Part shown: positions 31,207 to 39,557 of the stretch, piece by piece
Position numbering within the stretch: the first letter of the stretch is position 1
Layout of the letters: the number at the start of each line of letters is the position of its first letter
Program-made: the position numbers and the translations under genes
Assembly (NCBI RefSeq): GCF_037997115.1
Contig: NZ_CP150484.1
Coordinates: forward strand, 7,263,589 to 7,327,588
Length of the DNA: 64,000 bases
Direction of reading: 5' to 3'
DNA from: Amycolatopsis coloradensis
Lineage (GTDB): Bacteria; Actinomycetota; Actinomycetes; Mycobacteriales; Pseudonocardiaceae
Notes under the pieces: generated by a model
Databases searched by the model: none
What the model was told of the DNA's origin: nothing
What the model saw: the letters and a program-made list of their open reading frames with translations, nothing else

Positions 31207-32109
31207 TTACGGAGAGACCGTCTCGGAAGCCGCGGGCACAGAAGGAGCGACCGGGGAAACAGCCGCGACGCGACGCCGCCGCTGCACCGGGATCTGCACC
31301 CGGCCGAGCGCCGCCTGCACCGCGGATTCCGCCAGCGCGGCCAGCTCCCGCCGGTCCGCGGCGCGCCCTGGCGCGATCTCCGGGCACACGTGCACCTCCA
31401 GCACCAGACCACGCAGCGCCGCGACCCGCCGCAGCGAGGCGATGAGCGACTCCGGCCCGATGAACGCCGGCTGGGTCGTCTCCCGTCCGTCGGCGAGCCG
31501 GAAGCGCAGCGCGAGCGGCCGCACCGGGACACCGCCGTCGATCGCGGCCTGGAAGGTCGCGGGACGGAATCGGCCCGAACCGAGACCGCACCAGGTAGTG
31601 CCTTCCGGCGTCACGTTCACGAGTGATCCGCCGCGCATCGCGTCGGCGAGTTCGTCCATCGTCGCGGGCAGGCTCCGCAGGTTCTCCCGGTCGAGGAAGA
31701 TGCTGCCGCCGCGGCGCACCAGCAGGCCGAGCACCGGCCAGGCGCCGACCTCCTTCTTGGCGAGCGCTCGCATCGGCTGGACGGCGTTCACCGCGATGAT
31801 GTCCAGCCACGAGATGTGGTTGTTCACCACGAGCGCGCCACGGCCCGGCACGGCGCGGAAACGCTCGTCGCCGAGTACGCGCAGCTTCACCCCGAAGGAT
31901 TTCAAGATCCCCGCGAAAAGCAGGCGCACCAACCGTTCCCGGGGCATGCCGCGCAGCACGAGCACCAGCGGCGCCGACAGGAAAGCGCCGAAGATGACGC
32001 CGATCGCCGCGGTGAACCGCAGGACGCGCCGCGGGAACGCCACCGTCGGCGCCCCTTCGCTCAGGCAGCCGTCGCCGCACGGCGACTTCGGCATCCAGGC
32101 GTGAGTCAT
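31207..32109 (-). CDS. Lysophospholipid-type acyltransferase (PlsC/OlsA-like)
   Basis: A 300-residue membrane-associated acyltransferase. Motif I is NNHISWLDIIAVN (HX4D variant), then GGSIFLDRE and VTPEGTTWCG. A hydrophobic segment lies near residues 32-52. It resembles Rv3026c. Its start overlaps the stop of the upstream N-acyltransferase by 4 bp, the pairing seen in ornithine-lipid synthesis (OlsB then OlsA). The lipid product is inferred, not shown. Confidence 0.82.
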   Translation of the reverse strand: MTHAWMPKSPCGDGCLSEGAPTVAFPRRVLRFTAAIGVIFGAFLSAPLVLVLRGMPRERLVRLLFAGILKSFGVKLRVLGDERFRAVPGRGALVVNNHISWLDIIAVNAVQPMRALAKKEVGAWPVLGLLVRRGGSIFLDRENLRSLPATMDELADAMRGGSLVNVTPEGTTWCGLGSGRFRPATFQAAIDGGVPVRPLALRFRLADGRETTQPAFIGPESLIASLRRVAALRGLVLEVHVCPEIAPGRAADRRELAALAESAVQAALGRVQIPVQRRRRVAAVSPVAPSVPAASETVSP

Positions 32110-32888
32110 CCCTGCACTCCCAGGAAGAACTTGAGGTACCGCTCGTCGACGTTGTGCAGATCCAGCAGGACGAAGAAGTCCGCGACACCGAAATCCGCGT
32201 CGAGCGCGGGCGGGCCGTAGATTTTCGCACCCAGTCGGGTGTAGCCCTTGATGAGCGGCGGGAGGATCGCGCGGGCGGGCCGCTCGACACCCTCGGTCCG
32301 CCACGGGTTCAGCGGCGTCACCCGAAAGGATTCCTCCGCGTAGTGCTTGGCGCGCAGGACATCCCAGACGCCCGCCGCGTAGACCCCGCCGTCGGTCAGC
32401 GGTACGGAAGCACAGCCCGCGAGATACCGGTGGCCGGCCAGCAGCATGTAGCGCCCGATGCCCGCCCAGACGAGGCTCACCACGGCGCCGCTGCGGTGGT
32501 CGGGATGCACGCACGACCGCCCCGTCTCGACCAGCGAAGGGCGCAGCGCATCGAGCGCGGTGAGATCGAATTCGCTGTCGGAGTACAGCTTCCCCGCCCG
32601 CGCGGCCCGATCGGGCGGCAGCATCCGGTAAGTGCCCACGATCTCGCCGGTGTTGTCGTCCCGCACCACGAGGTGATCGCAGAACTCGTCGAAGTAGTCG
32701 ACGTCGAGACCTGGTTCGAGGGAATTGAGCGTCGCCCCCATTTCCTCGGCGAACACCTGATGGCGAAGGCGTTGCGCGGCAATGACTTCTTCGTTCCCGT
32801 TCGCCACAAGGAGGGAGTAACGCGGCGCATCGGCCGGGAGTTCGACACCTGCCTGGTCAGTACTGACGAGGAGCTGTGACGTCGTCAT
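32106..32888 (-). CDS. GNAT-fold N-acyltransferase (OlsB-like)
   Basis: A 260-residue protein like Rv3027c. It has the family's RLRHQVFAEEMGA, YFDEFCDHLVVRD, ETGRSCVHPDHRSGAVVSLVWAGIGRYM and a SVPLTDGG segment. OlsB enzymes acylate the alpha-amino group of ornithine; homologues may use other amines. ATG 32888 lies 6 nt after TAGACC, so the mRNA is probably leaderless. Coupled to the downstream acyltransferase. Confidence 0.8.
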   Translation of the reverse strand: MTTSQLLVSTDQAGVELPADAPRYSLLVANGNEEVIAAQRLRHQVFAEEMGATLNSLEPGLDVDYFDEFCDHLVVRDDNTGEIVGTYRMLPPDRAARAGKLYSDSEFDLTALDALRPSLVETGRSCVHPDHRSGAVVSLVWAGIGRYMLLAGHRYLAGCASVPLTDGGVYAAGVWDVLRAKHYAEESFRVTPLNPWRTEGVERPARAILPPLIKGYTRLGAKIYGPPALDADFGVADFFVLLDLHNVDERYLKFFLGVQG

Positions 32889-32894
32889 AACCCA

Positions 32895-32924
32895 GGTCTA
32901 CCCCTCGGGGGGTACCAACGACAA
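32895..32924 (-). promoter_or_regulatory. Promoter of the acyltransferase pair
   Basis: Minus-strand -35 TTGTCG (32919-32924) and -10 TAGACC (32895-32900) lie 18 bp apart. Only 6 nt separate the -10 from ATG 32888. Confidence 0.5.
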
Positions 32925-33013
32925 TGCGCCTGATGGCCGATTAGTGCACGTTCAGTTAATTGCGGGTTCTCAGGGTTCTCTCAGGCTGGAAGATCACTTT
33001 CGGATCACAGAAA

Positions 33014-33049
33014 AGGGGCCGCCCGGGAAAGAAATCCCGGACGGCCCCT
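33014..33049 (-). terminator. Terminator after etfBA
   Basis: A 15-bp stem (33014-33028 with 33035-33049, one mismatch) is followed on the minus strand by TTTT. It lies 15 bp after the etfA stop. It may also shield the acyltransferase promoter. Confidence 0.8.
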
Positions 33050-33064
33050 CTTCGAACGAGGGTC

Positions 33065-34024
33065 TCAGCCCTTGCGCTTCTGGACCTCTTCGGTCAGCTG
33101 CGGCGCGACGTTGAACAGGTCGCCCACCACACCGAAGTCGGCGATCTCGAAGATCGGCGCCTCGGCGTCCTTGTTGACCGCGATGATGGTCTTCGAGGTC
33201 TGCATACCCGCGCGGTGCTGGATCGCGCCGGAGATGCCCAGCGCGATGTACAGCTGCGGCGAGACCGTCTTACCGGTCTGGCCGACCTGGAACTGCGCCG
33301 GGTAGTAGCCCGAGTCGACGGCGGCGCGGGAGGCACCGACGGCGGCACCGAGCGAGTCGGCGAGCGCCTCGACGACGTCGAACTTGTCGGCCGAGCCGAC
33401 ACCGCGGCCACCGGAGACGACGACCGAGGCCTCGGTCAGCTCCGGCCGGTCGCCGCCGACGATCGGCTCGACACCGGTGATCCTGGCGGACTTCGCCGGG
33501 TCGCCCGCGGGGACCTCGACGGTCTCCTCGGCGGCCGCGCCTTCGGCCGGGGCCGCCTCGACCGCGCCGGGGCGGACCGAGATGACCGGGACACCCTTGG
33601 TGGACTTGGACTTCACGGAGAACGCGCCACCGAAGATGGACTGGTCCACGGTGCCGTCGCCGTTCACGCCGACGGCGTCGTACAGCAGACCGGAGCCGAG
33701 GCGGACCGCGACCCGGGCGGACACCTCCTTGCCCTCGGCGCTGGCCGCGACGAGCACGGCGGCCGGGGAGGTCCGCTCCGCGAGAGCGGTGAGGACGTCC
33801 ACCTTCGGGGTGACCAGGAAGCCGGTGGCGTTGTCGCCCTCGGCGACGTACACCTTGGCGGCGCCGTGCGCGGCGAGGGCTTCCTTCGCCTTGGCGGCGG
33901 TGCCGGTCGGGCCGACGACGACCGCGGACGGCTCACCCAGTTCCCGAGCGGCGGTCAGCAGCTCGAGCGTGACCTTCTTGACTTCACCGTCGACGTGGTC
34001 GACGAGGACGAGTACTTCAGCCAT
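33065..34024 (-). CDS. etfA: Electron transfer flavoprotein alpha subunit
   Basis: A 319-residue FAD-binding subunit (FixB type). The C-terminal FAD domain is intact: [73 protein letters not shown], then [21 protein letters not shown]. With EtfB it passes electrons from acyl-CoA and other dehydrogenases to the quinone pool. It lies 26 bp after etfB. Confidence 0.96.
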   Translation of the reverse strand: MAEVLVLVDHVDGEVKKVTLELLTAARELGEPSAVVVGPTGTAAKAKEALAAHGAAKVYVAEGDNATGFLVTPKVDVLTALAERTSPAAVLVAASAEGKEVSARVAVRLGSGLLYDAVGVNGDGTVDQSIFGGAFSVKSKSTKGVPVISVRPGAVEAAPAEGAAAEETVEVPAGDPAKSARITGVEPIVGGDRPELTEASVVVSGGRGVGSADKFDVVEALADSLGAAVGASRAAVDSGYYPAQFQVGQTGKTVSPQLYIALGISGAIQHRAGMQTSKTIIAVNKDAEAPIFEIADFGVVGDLFNVAPQLTEEVQKRKG

Positions 34025-34050
34025 TTCCCTATTCCTCCTCGAAACCTGTC

Positions 34051-34836
34051 TCAGATGAGCTTCTGCGCGACCAGGTAGGCGGCCACCTTGCTGCCGCCGT
34101 CACCCTCGTCCTCGACGCGCTCGCCGGCGGTGCGCGGCGGCTTCGGAGAGGCTTCGAGCACGGACGACCAGGCGTTGCCGAGGCCGACCTCGGCGGCGTC
34201 GACGCCAAGGTCCGCGACGGTCAGCGTCTCGACCGGCTTCTTCTTCGCGGCCATGATGCCCTTGAAGGAGGGGTAGCGCGGCTCGTTGATCTTCTCGCCG
34301 ACGCTCACCACCGCGGGCAGGTTCGCCTCGAGGTGCGTGACGCCGTCCTCGGTGTAGCGGTCGGCCTTGATCGAGGTGCCGTCGACGGTCAGCTCGTTCA
34401 CGTGGGTCAGCTGCGGCAGGCCGAGCAGCTCGGCGATGATCGCCGGCACGGCGCCACCGCGGCCGTCGGAGGCCTCGTTACCGGTGATGACCAGGTCGAA
34501 GCCTTCGACCTTCGAGATCGCGGCGGCCAGCACCTTGGCGGTGGCGATGGCGTCGGAGCCGTGAAGAGCCTCGTCGGAGACGTGGATGGCCTTGTCGGCG
34601 CCCATGGACAGTGCCTTGCGGATCGCGTCGGTCGCGCGGTCGGGACCCACCGAGACGACGGTGACCTCGCCCTCGCCCGCTTCCTTGATCTTCAGGGCTT
34701 CTTCGACGGCCTTCTCGTTGATCTCGTCGAGCACGGCGTCGGCGGATTCGCGGTCAAGAGTGTTGTCGGCACCGGAGAGCTTCCGCTCCGAGTAGGTGTC
34801 CGGTACCTGCTTGACCAGGACAACGATGTTCGTCAT
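34051..34836 (-). CDS. etfB: Electron transfer flavoprotein beta subunit
   Basis: A 261-residue AMP-binding subunit (FixA type). It begins MTNIVVLVKQVPDTYSERKLSG and carries the ETF-beta signature region VVTGNEASDGRGGAVPAIIAELLGLPQ. ATG 34836 has GGGAGG upstream; the ORF continuing to 34992 is promoter DNA. A TAATCT box at 34902-34907 (minus strand) may be its -10. Confidence 0.95.
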   Translation of the reverse strand: MTNIVVLVKQVPDTYSERKLSGADNTLDRESADAVLDEINEKAVEEALKIKEAGEGEVTVVSVGPDRATDAIRKALSMGADKAIHVSDEALHGSDAIATAKVLAAAISKVEGFDLVITGNEASDGRGGAVPAIIAELLGLPQLTHVNELTVDGTSIKADRYTEDGVTHLEANLPAVVSVGEKINEPRYPSFKGIMAAKKKPVETLTVADLGVDAAEVGLGNAWSSVLEASPKPPRTAGERVEDEGDGGSKVAAYLVAQKLI

Positions 34837-35079
34837 GGGTCTACTTCGACCTCCCGTTGGTGGCCGGCGTCGGCCACGGGGCAACAGCTCTACTGGCCGG
34901 TAGATTAGGGCCATTTCAGTGCCGCGGCCCGCCGAGGTGACCTCATTCACCTGGATGCACGTTTTAGTGGGACCATCGTCCAGGTAATTCACCCGGAAGT
35001 GAGTGTTACCGGGCGACTAACCCGAACGGCCGTATTCCGGGGTACTCGTGGCGGGGGTGAGGCGATAGCCTGCCCGACC

Positions 35080-35931
35080 ATGCGTTCCTTGCCCGGCCCC
35101 GTCGCCGTGATCACGGACTCGACCGCCTGCCTCCCCGCCCCGGTCGCCGAACGCTGGGGAATCGGCGTCGTTCAGGTCCAACTGCAGGTCGGAGAGCAGT
35201 TCGACGAAGAGAACCGCTACGACCGCGAGGACATCATCGGCCATCTGCGCGCCGGGACCCCGGTGAAGACGGCGCCGCCCGAGGTCGCCGCGTTCTTCTG
35301 GGCGTTCCAGGACGCCGCGAGCAAGGGTGCCTCGGCGATCGTCAGCATCCACATCTCGGGCCGGATGTCGGAGACGGTGAACGCCGCCCGCGAGGCCGCT
35401 CAGCAGGTGAGCGTTCCCGTCCACGTTCTCGACAGCGGGACCACCGGGATGAGCCTCGGTTTCGCGGCGACCTCGGCGGCCAAGGTCGCCGCCGCCGGCG
35501 GGCAGGCGCCCCGGGTGATCGACGCCGCCGAACGCCGGTTCCGCGGCAGCCGGGAGATCCTTTACGTCGACACGCTGGAGTTCCTGCGCCGCGGCGGCCG
35601 GATCGGCGCCGCGCAGGCCTTCCTCGGCTCGGCGTTCTCGATCAAACCCCTGCTGACGGTGAAGAACGGCGAGGTCGCCCCGCTGACCCGGGTCCCGGGC
35701 CAGCGGCGGGCGCTCAACAAACTCGTCGACCTCGCGGTGGACTGCGCGGGCGATCAGGACGTGGAGGTCGCCATCACCCGGTTCGGCCCGGACGAACGCG
35801 ATCTCGAGATCGGCGGGCGGCTGCGGGCGCGGCTGCCGCAGATGGTCGACAGCACCCTGGTGGACGCCAGCATGATCCTCGGCGCCCACCTCGGTCCCGG
35901 CGCCATCGGCATCACGGTGTCGCCGGTGTAG
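35080..35931 (+). CDS. DegV family fatty-acid-binding protein
   Basis: A 283-residue DegV protein: VAVITDSTACLP at the start, SIHISGRMSETVNAAREAA, VLDSGTTGMSLGF and DTLEFLRRGGRIG. These proteins bind a fatty acid and, in Firmicutes, feed fatty-acid kinase; no fakA is visible here. ATG 35080 gives the conserved start; the ORF from 34999 runs through the etf promoter region. Its 3' end overlaps the next convergent gene by 20 bp. Confidence 0.88.
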   Translation: MRSLPGPVAVITDSTACLPAPVAERWGIGVVQVQLQVGEQFDEENRYDREDIIGHLRAGTPVKTAPPEVAAFFWAFQDAASKGASAIVSIHISGRMSETVNAAREAAQQVSVPVHVLDSGTTGMSLGFAATSAAKVAAAGGQAPRVIDAAERRFRGSREILYVDTLEFLRRGGRIGAAQAFLGSAFSIKPLLTVKNGEVAPLTRVPGQRRALNKLVDLAVDCAGDQDVEVAITRFGPDERDLEIGGRLRARLPQMVDSTLVDASMILGAHLGPGAIGITVSPV

Positions 35932-36334
35932 CCCGCTTCGAGGGGATCAGCGCCAGCACCACCGGGAGCACCGCGCCCAGCGCCGTCGTCACGACGATCA
36001 GCACCTGGTCCACCGGCTCGAAATGCGAGACGTGGCCGAGGTGGTAGAGGAAGTGCGGCAGTCCGAAGAGGAAGGTCGCGAGCGCCGCGAGCCTGGCCAC
36101 GGCGGTCGTCCCGATCACGGCGGCGCCGATCAGGATCACGGAAAGCGCCAGGTTGAGGCCGCCGAAGTCGCGGATCAGGTGTTCGTTGAAGGGGCCGTCC
36201 ATCGCCACCCAGCCGGTGCGGAACCCCGGGAAGTCCCGGTAGAAGCCGTCCGGGCCGAACAGCGGCCACAGCCCGACGGGCAGTTCGATGAGACCGAAGA
36301 CGACGAGCAGTACGCGCGTGAATGTCCGTTGCAT
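35912..36334 (-). CDS. Small four-segment membrane protein
   Basis: A 140-residue protein with four membrane segments (TRVLLVVFGLIELPVGLWPLF, LNLALSVILIGAAVIG, LAALATFLFGLPHFLYHLGHV, VLIVVTTALGAVLPVVLALI). No family recognised with confidence. The start is uncertain: ATG 36334 has AGGAGG only 1 nt upstream, too close for normal use. TTG 36370 is an alternative. It overlaps the degV 3' end by 20 bp, on the opposite strand. Confidence 0.6.
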   Translation of the reverse strand: MQRTFTRVLLVVFGLIELPVGLWPLFGPDGFYRDFPGFRTGWVAMDGPFNEHLIRDFGGLNLALSVILIGAAVIGTTAVARLAALATFLFGLPHFLYHLGHVSHFEPVDQVLIVVTTALGAVLPVVLALIPSKRATPATP

Positions 36335-36420
36335 ACCTCCTGGACTGGACAGCGCCGCGAAACGTGACAAGCCGGTACGGCACGCGCGCTTCGAACACCT
36401 GGTCTGCGATTATGTTGATT

Positions 36421-37600
36421 ATGACCAAAGATCTCGCCGAACTGCTGGGTACCCAGGAGACCGTCAACCTGGAGTTCAAGCAGTCCGGCAAGGATCGGGA
36501 CGTGCTTCGCAAGGCGATCTGCGCGCTGGCCAACGACCTGGCGCAGAAGGGCGTCGGACACCTGCTCATCGGGGTCGACAAGCACGGAGCTCCTTGTTGA
36601 AGACGTCGATACCAGTGATGACGAACTACTTCGCTACACGGACCTTCGCGAGGACGGTCAGATTCTGGATCGGCCGTCGATGACCGTCGAGGCGGCCGAG
36701 TACCGGGGCAAGCCGATCGTGCACATCGAGGTCCGGACGTCCTCGACGCCTCCGGTCAGGTACAAGGGGATCACCTGGGTTCGCCCGGGACCCACCACCC
36801 GCAAGGCCAGTCGCGATGACGAAAGGGTCCTGAGCGAACGCCGGAGAGCGGCAGATCTGCCGTACGACAGCCGTCCAGTGGAGATCGCCACAATCGACGA
36901 CCTCGACCTGGCTCTGTTCAGGTCCGACTACCTCCCCTCCTTTGTGGCGCCCGAGGTGATCGAAGAAAACGGTCGCTCGGCCGCTCAACAGCTCACCTCA
37001 CTGCGCCTCGCCGGCCCCGAAGGAAAACCCACAGTTTTAGGCTTGCTCGTTCTAGGCTTGGATCCGAGCGCGCATCTGCCTGGCGCCTATGTACAGTTCA
37101 TCCGTTACCGAGGAAAGGACTTGGACGCACCGATCGCCGACGATCAGGAAATGCGTTCGAATCTCATCGGCACCGCAACCCGACTGGCCGCAGTGCTTCG
37201 CGGCCACCTCCACACGAGTCTGACGGAGGTCCAGGGGTTTCGTGAAGAACAGGCGCCTGACTACCCCTTCGAGGCCCTCCGAGAGGCCTGCATGAACGCG
37301 ATCATGCATCGGAACTATGAGAACTCGAACGCCCCGGTGCGGATCGCTTGGTTCGATGACCGGATTGAGATCACCAATCCGGGCGGGCCTTTCGGCCAGG
37401 TCCGAGCCGACAACTTCGACCGCGTGAACGACTACCGGAACCCATCATTGGCAGCCGCTATGAAGTCGCTCGGGTATGTGAACCGATTCGGCAGGGGAAT
37501 CGGAAGAATTCGCGCAGCTCTTGAACGCAATGGAAACCCCGAACCCGAATTCGTCGTGGACGCATCCTCATGGTCTGTCACTATCAGGAGGACCAAGTGA
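36421..37600 (+). pseudogene. Frameshifted AlbA_2 (Schlafen-like) / HATPase_c_4 gene
   Basis: The gene is open in two frames. 36421-36597 encodes MTKDLAELLGTQETVNLEFKQSGKDRDVLRKAICALANDLAQKGVGHLLIGVD, an AlbA_2 N-terminus, and stops at TGA 36595. One base out of frame, the reading resumes around 36585 (ELLVEDVDTSDDELL) and runs to 37600. It ends with an HATPase_c_4 module (EALREACMNAIMHRNYENS, DDRIEITNPGG, RFGRGIGRI), as in COG2865 proteins. A single extra base near AAGCACGGAGCTCC explains it: mutation, sequencing error or programmed shift. It contains a TTA codon at 37037-37039. Base composition and codon use look unlike the neighbours. Confidence 0.8.
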
Positions 37601-38646
37601 CCTCGGTCGCCATGTTCAACAATAAGGGCGGCGTAGGCAAGACGACGCTAACTTACCATCTCGCTCACATGCTTCAGCGACTGGGAAAACGGGTACTCGC
37701 CGTCGACCTCGATCCTCAGTCCAATCTCACCGCGCAATTTCTGGACGAGGACGAACTCGCGATTCTGTGGCACGAGCCGCAGAGCCCGGCGTGGTCCGCG
37801 GAAACACCGAAGTATCGGGTCTGGAGTCCTGTCACCGAAGACACAGGAACGATCGCGACCGCTCTCACTCCGATCCGAGAGGGCCTGGGCGATATTGCAC
37901 CTTCGCAGCCGGTGCGGATCACCGACGGGCTGTGGTTGCTCCCAGGCGACCTGGAGCTGAGTTCCTATGAAGACCGACTCTCGGAGGCTTGGGGCAAGTG
38001 CTTCACCGGTGATCCAGCCGCTCTCCGGGCTACGACGGCGTTCCATCGACTGATCGCCCATGCACAACGCGAGGTCGATGCCGAGATCGTACTCATCGAC
38101 GTAGGCCCGAACCTGGGAGCCATCAACAGGGCGGCACTCCTCTCCGCGGACACCGTTCTCACTCCGCTGGCCGCAGACCTGTTCTCGCTACGCGGGCTCC
38201 ACAATCTCGGCCCCACCCTGCGGAGTTGGCGAAAGACTTGGCAGCAAACCGTACTTCCGAACGCGCCGTCCTCGATATCCACCCCGCCTGGCGCCATGCG
38301 CCCACTCGGCTACGTGATCAGGCAACCCGTCATGCACCTAGACCGGCCGGTCAAGGCCTATCAGCGTTGGCTGGATCGCATTCCCGCCGTCTATCGCGAC
38401 GCCGTGCTAGACAATGACACGTCCGCAGATAGCGACTTCGAGATCGCCACGATGCGGAACTACCAGAGCCTCATGCCGCTGGCACACGATGCCCGTAAGC
38501 CGATGTTCGAGTTGCGTTCAGCGGACGGCGCCCTGGGCAGCACGCAGACCCTCGTACAACGCTGTCATCAGGAGTTCAAGGCGCTGTCGGAAACCCTGTT
38601 GGACCGCCTGGCAGCACCTGAGACGTCGACCCCGAGGCCCCGGTAG
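37597..38646 (+). CDS. ParA-family ATPase
   Basis: A 349-residue ParA/MinD-type ATPase. The deviant Walker A is FNNKGGVGKTTLTYHLA (residues about 6-22), the A' motif VLAVDLDPQSNLTAQFL, and Walker B VLIDVGPNLGAINRAAL. The insert between them is longer than in plasmid ParA, and the C-terminus (DRPVKAYQRWLDRIPAVYRDAV...) is extended. GTG 37597 overlaps the upstream stop (GTGA) and has a strong AGGAGG at 37586-37591. No parB or centromere repeats are adjacent, so plasmid partition is unlikely; it probably works with the AlbA_2 protein. Confidence 0.85.
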   Translation: MTSVAMFNNKGGVGKTTLTYHLAHMLQRLGKRVLAVDLDPQSNLTAQFLDEDELAILWHEPQSPAWSAETPKYRVWSPVTEDTGTIATALTPIREGLGDIAPSQPVRITDGLWLLPGDLELSSYEDRLSEAWGKCFTGDPAALRATTAFHRLIAHAQREVDAEIVLIDVGPNLGAINRAALLSADTVLTPLAADLFSLRGLHNLGPTLRSWRKTWQQTVLPNAPSSISTPPGAMRPLGYVIRQPVMHLDRPVKAYQRWLDRIPAVYRDAVLDNDTSADSDFEIATMRNYQSLMPLAHDARKPMFELRSADGALGSTQTLVQRCHQEFKALSETLLDRLAAPETSTPRPR

Positions 38647-38707
38647 GCGAAGCTCGCAAACCGAGAGTGACACGCGGGTCGAAGTGACCGGCCGGTAGGG
38701 TCGCGGC

Positions 38708-39481
38708 GTGACCACCCCAGCCACCAGGGCCGAAGCGCTGCACCTCACCGGTGAACGCACCGTGCCGGGCATCGCCGAGGAAAACTATTGGTACCGCCGC
38801 CACGAGGCCGCGTATCAAAAGCTCCTGCCCCTGTGCGAAGGCAGGACCGTCCTGGAAGCCGGGTGCGGTGAGGGCTACGGCGCCGGGCTCATCGCCACGG
38901 TCGCCGAGCGGGTGCTCGCGCTCGACTACGACATCCCCACCACCGAGCACGTCGCCCGCCGCTACCCCGGCATCGGCGTGGCCAGGGCGAACCTGGTGTT
39001 CCTGCCGCTGCGGGACGCGTCGGTCGACGTCGTCGCCAACTTCCAGGTGATCGAGCACCTCTGGGACCAGGGTGCCTTCCTCGCCGAATGCCGCCGCGTG
39101 CTCTCCCCCGGCGGACGGCTGATCGTCACCACACCCAACCGGCTGACCTTCACCCCGGACAGCGACACTCCGCTCAACCCGTTCCACACCAGGGAACTCG
39201 CACCGTCCGAATTGGACGAACTGCTGCGTGAAGCCGGTTTCGAGGTCGAGACGCTGCACGGCCTCCACCACGGCGAGGGCGTCGCGAAGCTCGACGCCAA
39301 GTACAACGGCTCGATCATCGACGCGCAGCTCGACGTCGTCATGGGGCAGCTGCCCGGGCAGGCGACCTGGCCGGCGGAACTGCTCGCCGATGTCGAAGCC
39401 ATCCAGGCCGCGGATTTCGCCATCCACGGTGAGGACCTCGACGCCAGCCTCGACCTCGTGGCCGTGGCGGTGCGCCCATGA
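38708..39481 (+). CDS. SAM-dependent methyltransferase (Rv3030-like)
   Basis: A 257-residue class I methyltransferase: VLEAGCGEGYGAGLIA (SAM motif I), VLALDYD, then VVANFQVIEHLWDQGAFLAECRRVLSPGGRLIVTTPN. It matches Rv3030 in place and in having GH57 and GT4 genes downstream; in mycobacteria this locus serves methylglucose lipopolysaccharide. GTG 38708 lies 6 nt after TAGGGT (38696-38701), so the transcript is probably leaderless. Confidence 0.87.
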   Translation: MTTPATRAEALHLTGERTVPGIAEENYWYRRHEAAYQKLLPLCEGRTVLEAGCGEGYGAGLIATVAERVLALDYDIPTTEHVARRYPGIGVARANLVFLPLRDASVDVVANFQVIEHLWDQGAFLAECRRVLSPGGRLIVTTPNRLTFTPDSDTPLNPFHTRELAPSELDELLREAGFEVETLHGLHHGEGVAKLDAKYNGSIIDAQLDVVMGQLPGQATWPAELLADVEAIQAADFAIHGEDLDASLDLVAVAVRP

Positions 39482-39557
39482 GGGAGCTTGCGAGCGAATC
39501 ATTCAACACAGTGCGCCTGCTCATGCGACGCAAAGCGACCCACTACGAGGAGCAGGC

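Noticed and set aside
34934-34952. Overlapping palindromes GAGGTGACCTC and AGGTGA/TCACCT upstream of etfB
   Set aside because: Arms are short (5-6 bp) and not placed clearly relative to a promoter, so I do not call an operator.
37597-38646. Plasmid partition locus
   Set aside because: There is a ParA-like ATPase but no ParB and no centromere-like repeats or replication gene, so an integrated plasmid is not supported.
36360-38700. Integrative element with attachment sites
   Set aside because: No integrase, tRNA gene or flanking direct repeats could be seen, although the island looks acquired.
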